Assembly (NCBI GenBank): GCA_003833135.1 | Contig: QZLH01000393.1 | Coordinates: 31,173-95,172 of the forward strand | DNA: 64,000 bases | Source: Oehlia diaphana | Lineage: Eukaryota > Glomeromycota > Glomeromycetes > Glomerales > Glomeraceae | Direction of reading: 5' to 3' | Shown here: positions 60,736-64,000 of the stretch, in pieces | Numbering within the stretch: position 1 is the first letter of the stretch | Layout: each line of letters starts with the position of its first letter | Translations under genes and position numbers: made by a program | Notes under the pieces: generated by a model | What the model saw: the letters and a program-made list of their open reading frames with translations, nothing else | Databases searched by the model: none | Told to the model about the DNA's origin: nothing

Positions 60736-62267
60736 ATGTCATTAAGTGACGAAGAATTTGTTCCTGACCAAGTGCTTAAAGATGAAGAGTTTGATAAAGA
60801 GTAGGAAGATGTTTTAGACCTTGATGAGATAGCTAGCCAGTTGTCATGTATAAATATAGGATCAGATACTGATACTTCAGATGTAACAACTATGTTAAGA
60901 AGTGCTGTATGGCAATACTTTAATAAAAATCCATTATATGCTCTAGGCTATAATATTTGCAAAATATGTTCCAATAGATTCAGAATAATAACGAGCATTA
61001 GTACTTTACAAAAGCATCTTAATAAATATTGTTTAAGTGTACCTAAGAAAATATATGTCATAATTGAAAAAGGGATCCTTTGATAAAGAAAAACAATAAA
61101 TTTACGATAATTACCTTACTGATTGGTTAATCTGTGACCTTCAGCCATTCACGGTTGTTAAAAACTATTATTTTAAAATGTTTATCAATTTTTCTGCCTG
61201 TAATATATTATTCCTGATAGATATAAGACAAAAGGTAATTTATTTTAAAAAATTTTTTTAAAATTCACATAACAACATCTAATTTTCTTTCTATTTAAAT
61301 AGACTTAATAATCACTACATTTACAAACTGAAGAGATGTTGTTATCAATGAACTCCATAAAATCAAAGGAAAATTCATATTAATGGCAGATATGTGGACA
61401 TCTACCATAAATCGGAAGGTATTTTTAGGACTCACTATCCATTATGTGAATTTCAACTAAAAACTCCAGAATTTTCTTCTTAATATCATCCTTTTTACAG
61501 TTAGCCATTCTGGAGCAAATATGGCAAGAGAAATAATGCAAACTTTAGAGGAGTTCAATATTTCCAATAAAATTGTCACGTTCACAACAGATAATAAATC
61601 TGCTATGATAGTTTGCGGGAGAGAGATTGCTTTAGATATGAATGACAGGTTTTCATCTATGATTTTTTCTTACTACCGATGCATTGCACACGTCCTAAAT
61701 TTAGGTGTAAAAGAGGGACTAAAACTAGTTAACGATTCCATTAAAAAGGCTTGTAAATTAATGAATAGCATTAAAAATTTGACTCGTCTATATGATAATC
61801 TTCGCCTTTAGTGCAACTTAAAAGAAATTAAGTACCTTAAACCTATTACTGATGTAGAGACGCGCTGGAACTCTACCTACTATATGTTGAGGTGTTTGGA
61901 GATACTTGATGAATCAGCATTAGTTTTACTAGTAGCTGATAATCGATCAATTTATGCCTTTCACCCAAATGATGATGATGGATTGCTATCAAAGTAAATA
62001 ATTTCTATTAAATTTTAGAAAATTTAATATTATTAAAAAAAAAAAATAATGCACCAATTTTTTTTTTAAAAAAAAAATACTAATATTACCTATTTTTAAA
62101 TAAGATATCTTACTTCTTGAACCCCTAAAAAAAACTATCAAATATTTGTCAGCATCATCTTATCCAATAATAGGTGAGACTCGCTTTATTTTTTCAGGAA
62201 TCCAGGCACATCTAACAAAAAATATGGAAAATAAGACTTTTACGCAACACAAAATAGCAACTTTGAT

Positions 62268-62708
62268 TAGTGCTCTGAATAAGTCGAGTCGAGTTATATA
62301 TAAACTCAATTTGACTCGAGTTAAATCGAGTTGAGTCAAGTCAAATTAAAATTATAAAAAATATAAACTCGACTTGATTCAAGTTGAGTTAGCCATCAAA
62401 CTGAATCGAGTCAAGTCGAATTAAATCACATGATTTTCTTTCGGCTATGCTATTCATTTTCTTTTTTGGTGATAGTCATTCCACGAAATTCCATTTTTAT
62501 AATTTTCAAAAATTTTTCGTCTCAGAATTTGTGTAATGCAATTTCCAAAAAAGGAAATTCCATAATTTTGGCCGGAATTATGTTAATTCGGCTTAACTCA
62601 ACTCGACTCGATTTTATTAAATTATTAACTCGATTTGATTTGATTTGATTGTAATTTTCAACTCAAACTCAACTCAACTCAACTCAACTCAACCAACTCA
62701 GAGTACTA
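62268..62708. mobile_element. hAT MITE filled with GAGTC-type repeats
   Basis: An exact 8-base target duplication ACTTTGAT flanks it (62260-62267 and 62709-62716). Ends are TAGTGCTCTGA and, inverted, TAGTACTCTGA. Long subterminal arms consist of GAGTC/GAGTT units (AGTCGAGTCGAG at left, CTCAACTCAACTCAAC at right), making the element largely palindromic. A central part of about 150 bases is unique. It is inserted in the coding sequence of the dead hAT transposase. Confidence 0.9.
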
Positions 62709-62899
62709 ACTTTGATATATCAGAAAATAAGATAATATTGGATGATTATGGATAAATCTTCAATTACTTTTGCAATTCTGGACCCTCAAAATAAACTTAC
62801 AATATTCTCAGATGAGTCAAGACTAAGCGTTCTCCAACATATTTAAGACACATACAATACATATAAAGAATGATCCTCATCTACAAATACAAAACAATA

Positions 62900-63673
62900 T
62901 AGTGTTCTGCAAACGATTCGGTCAAATTGAATCGATTCAGATTCGATTTGTAATTTGATTTGATTCGATTCAAAAATTTTGATTTGCAAATCAGATTCGA
63001 ATTTCAAATTCAGATTTGAGCTTCGAATCCGAATTAAAATATAAGATTCGATTCGATTTCAAATCAAATTACGAATCAGCCTAAACTAATTCGATCAAAT
63101 CCGAATCAAATCCAAATCAAATCCAAATCGATTTGATTTGACCGAATCAAATAAATTTGATTTTAAATGATCGGATGACTCATGATCAAATCACAATAAA
63201 ATTAGATCTAGTGATCTACATCACTACATTAATAACAATTAATATTGCAAATAAAAGATAAATAATTTTTAATAAGTATTGCTAACCAAAAATTCTTGTA
63301 AATTTGTAATATAAATAATAAATTAAATTATTAAATTTGAACGAATTCAAACTGAATCGAATCAAATTTCAAATCAAATTCGAATTTAAATCAAATTTTC
63401 AAACTGAATCGAATTGAATTTCAAATCAAATTCAAATTCAAATCAAATCGAATCAAATTACGAATCTGTTCAAATGATTTGAGATTTGATTTGATTCAAT
63501 TTGAATTCAATCAGATCAAATCTAAATCAAATCAAATCAAATTCAAATTAAATCTCGAATCGGATTTAAACTGATTTGTCTCAGATCCAAATTCAAATTT
63601 TCAGATTCGATTCGATCAAATCAAATTCTGAATCTATCCTAATTTGGTCTAATTTGATCCGTGTGGAACACTA
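62900..63673. mobile_element. hAT MITE filled with GATTCGATT-type repeats
   Basis: An exact 8-base target duplication AAACAATA flanks it (62892-62899 and 63674-63681). Ends are TAGTGTTC and, inverted, the same eight bases (GAACACTA). Most of the 774 bases is a degenerate array of words such as GATTCGATT, AAATCAAAT and TTTGATTTGA in both orientations. The non-array part (about 63160-63340) is AT-rich DNA without a frame. It is the second insertion in the dead hAT transposase and shares the TAGTG end with the first. Confidence 0.9.
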
Positions 63674-63945
63674 AAACAATATGCTCCTAATAGTACATAC
63701 CAGTATTTTGCACAATTGCAACAAATAAATGAAGAAATTGATCAAACCAATGACAAAATTTTTCCAGTAATCTTAGCAATAGAATTTGAAGAACTGAATC
63801 GGTATCTTTAACTACCGATTGATGAGAGGACCGATCCTCTCACATGATGGCAAGTGCATACTAACAAATTTCCAGTATTATGTAACATTGCGCAAGTTTT
63901 TTTTTGTATTCAACATCATGAAGTTTAACCAAATGGGAGTCTTGT

Positions 63946-64000
63946 ATTTATCAAATAGCAGTATTTGATAAGCATTAAAAATTTGTATTTATTAAGTAAT
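63946..64000. other. Window end, no feature
   Basis: A short AT-rich sequence with a TATTTATCAAATAGCAGTAT near-repeat. The 3' end of the hAT element may lie beyond the window. Confidence 0.3.

Larger units (their letters stand above)
60736..63945 (+). pseudogene. Dead hAT transposase gene with two nested MITEs
   Basis: The start is MSLSDEEFVPDQVLKDEEFD, followed by a stop at 60802. A BED-type zinc finger follows (CKICSNRF, then LQKHLNKYC, about 60955-61030). Next are the hAT core with QPFTVVKNYYF (61140-61170), TTDNKSAMIV and YRCIAHVLNLGVKEGL (61585-61720), and TRWNSTYYMLRCLEIL (61862-61910). After the first nested element, SITFAILDPQNKL appears (62760-62800). After the second, the dimerisation domain EFEELNRYL...TDPL.WWQVHTNKFPVLCNIAQ ends near 63900. 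Several stops and frameshifts (60802, 61081, 61809, 63811, 63847) make it inactive. Removing the two insertions restores the domain order, which confirms them as insertions. Outer ends of the hAT element itself were not found. Confidence 0.88.

Noticed and set aside
62268..63673. CRISPR-like or satellite array interpretation of the repeat tracts
   Set aside because: Units are degenerate and without spacers, the organism is a eukaryote, and exact target duplications show them to be transposons.

Overview
The window looks like a nuclear scaffold of a filamentous fungus, most likely an arbuscular mycorrhizal fungus (Glomeromycotina, Rhizophagus-like). This is inferred from the very AT-rich DNA, short GT-AG introns in every conserved gene, an AAA-ATPase-like/PD-(D/E)XK gene, a beta-propeller/ion-channel family present in several copies, and dense small transposons. 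There is an N gap at 1914-2566. I found no tRNA, rRNA or CRISPR array.

Layout. 1-6.2 kb: decayed AT-rich DNA, then a minus-strand AAA-ATPase-like/nuclease gene broken by one frameshift. 6.4-7.1 kb: a dead copy of the 5' end of the Mios gene in which nearly every change is C to T or G to A. 8.7-17.3 kb: three conserved plus-strand genes: Mios (GATOR2/SEACAT, TORC1 control; 17 exons), the glutamate-cysteine ligase modifier subunit (glutathione synthesis; 6 exons) and an unrecognised multi-pass membrane protein (5 exons). 18.3-22.1 kb: a Gi-like G-alpha gene (minus, 4 exons) head to head with a seven-transmembrane gene (plus, 6 exons). 22.1-26.2 kb: a tandem duplication carrying a MITE, then a laccase-like multicopper oxidase (minus, 10 exons). 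26.2-38.2 kb: intergenic DNA with homopolymer tracts, a tandem duplication of about 2 kb and several inverted-repeat elements. 38.2-54.5 kb: three copies of a beta-propeller plus ion-transport channel gene (a plus-strand pseudogene, an intact minus-strand gene at 47.8-51.5 kb and a badly deleted minus-strand pseudogene), with a second seven-transmembrane paralog at 45.4-47.5 kb. 55-64 kb: transposons, namely a deletion-derived Tc1 element, another inverted-repeat element, and a dead hAT transposase with two repeat-filled hAT MITEs nested in it, each with an exact 8-bp target duplication.

Most interesting: the two seven-transmembrane proteins share a cysteine-bearing N-terminal motif (CxCDFRIN), an RGILRPRPQ loop and most intron positions, and one of them shares a 371-bp intergenic region with a G-alpha gene. 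They are candidates for a fungal receptor family that I do not recognise. The RIP-like decay of the Mios copy and the nested hAT MITEs come next.

Exon coordinates were derived by hand from splice sites, reading phase and remembered family features. Where a junction is ambiguous this is stated.
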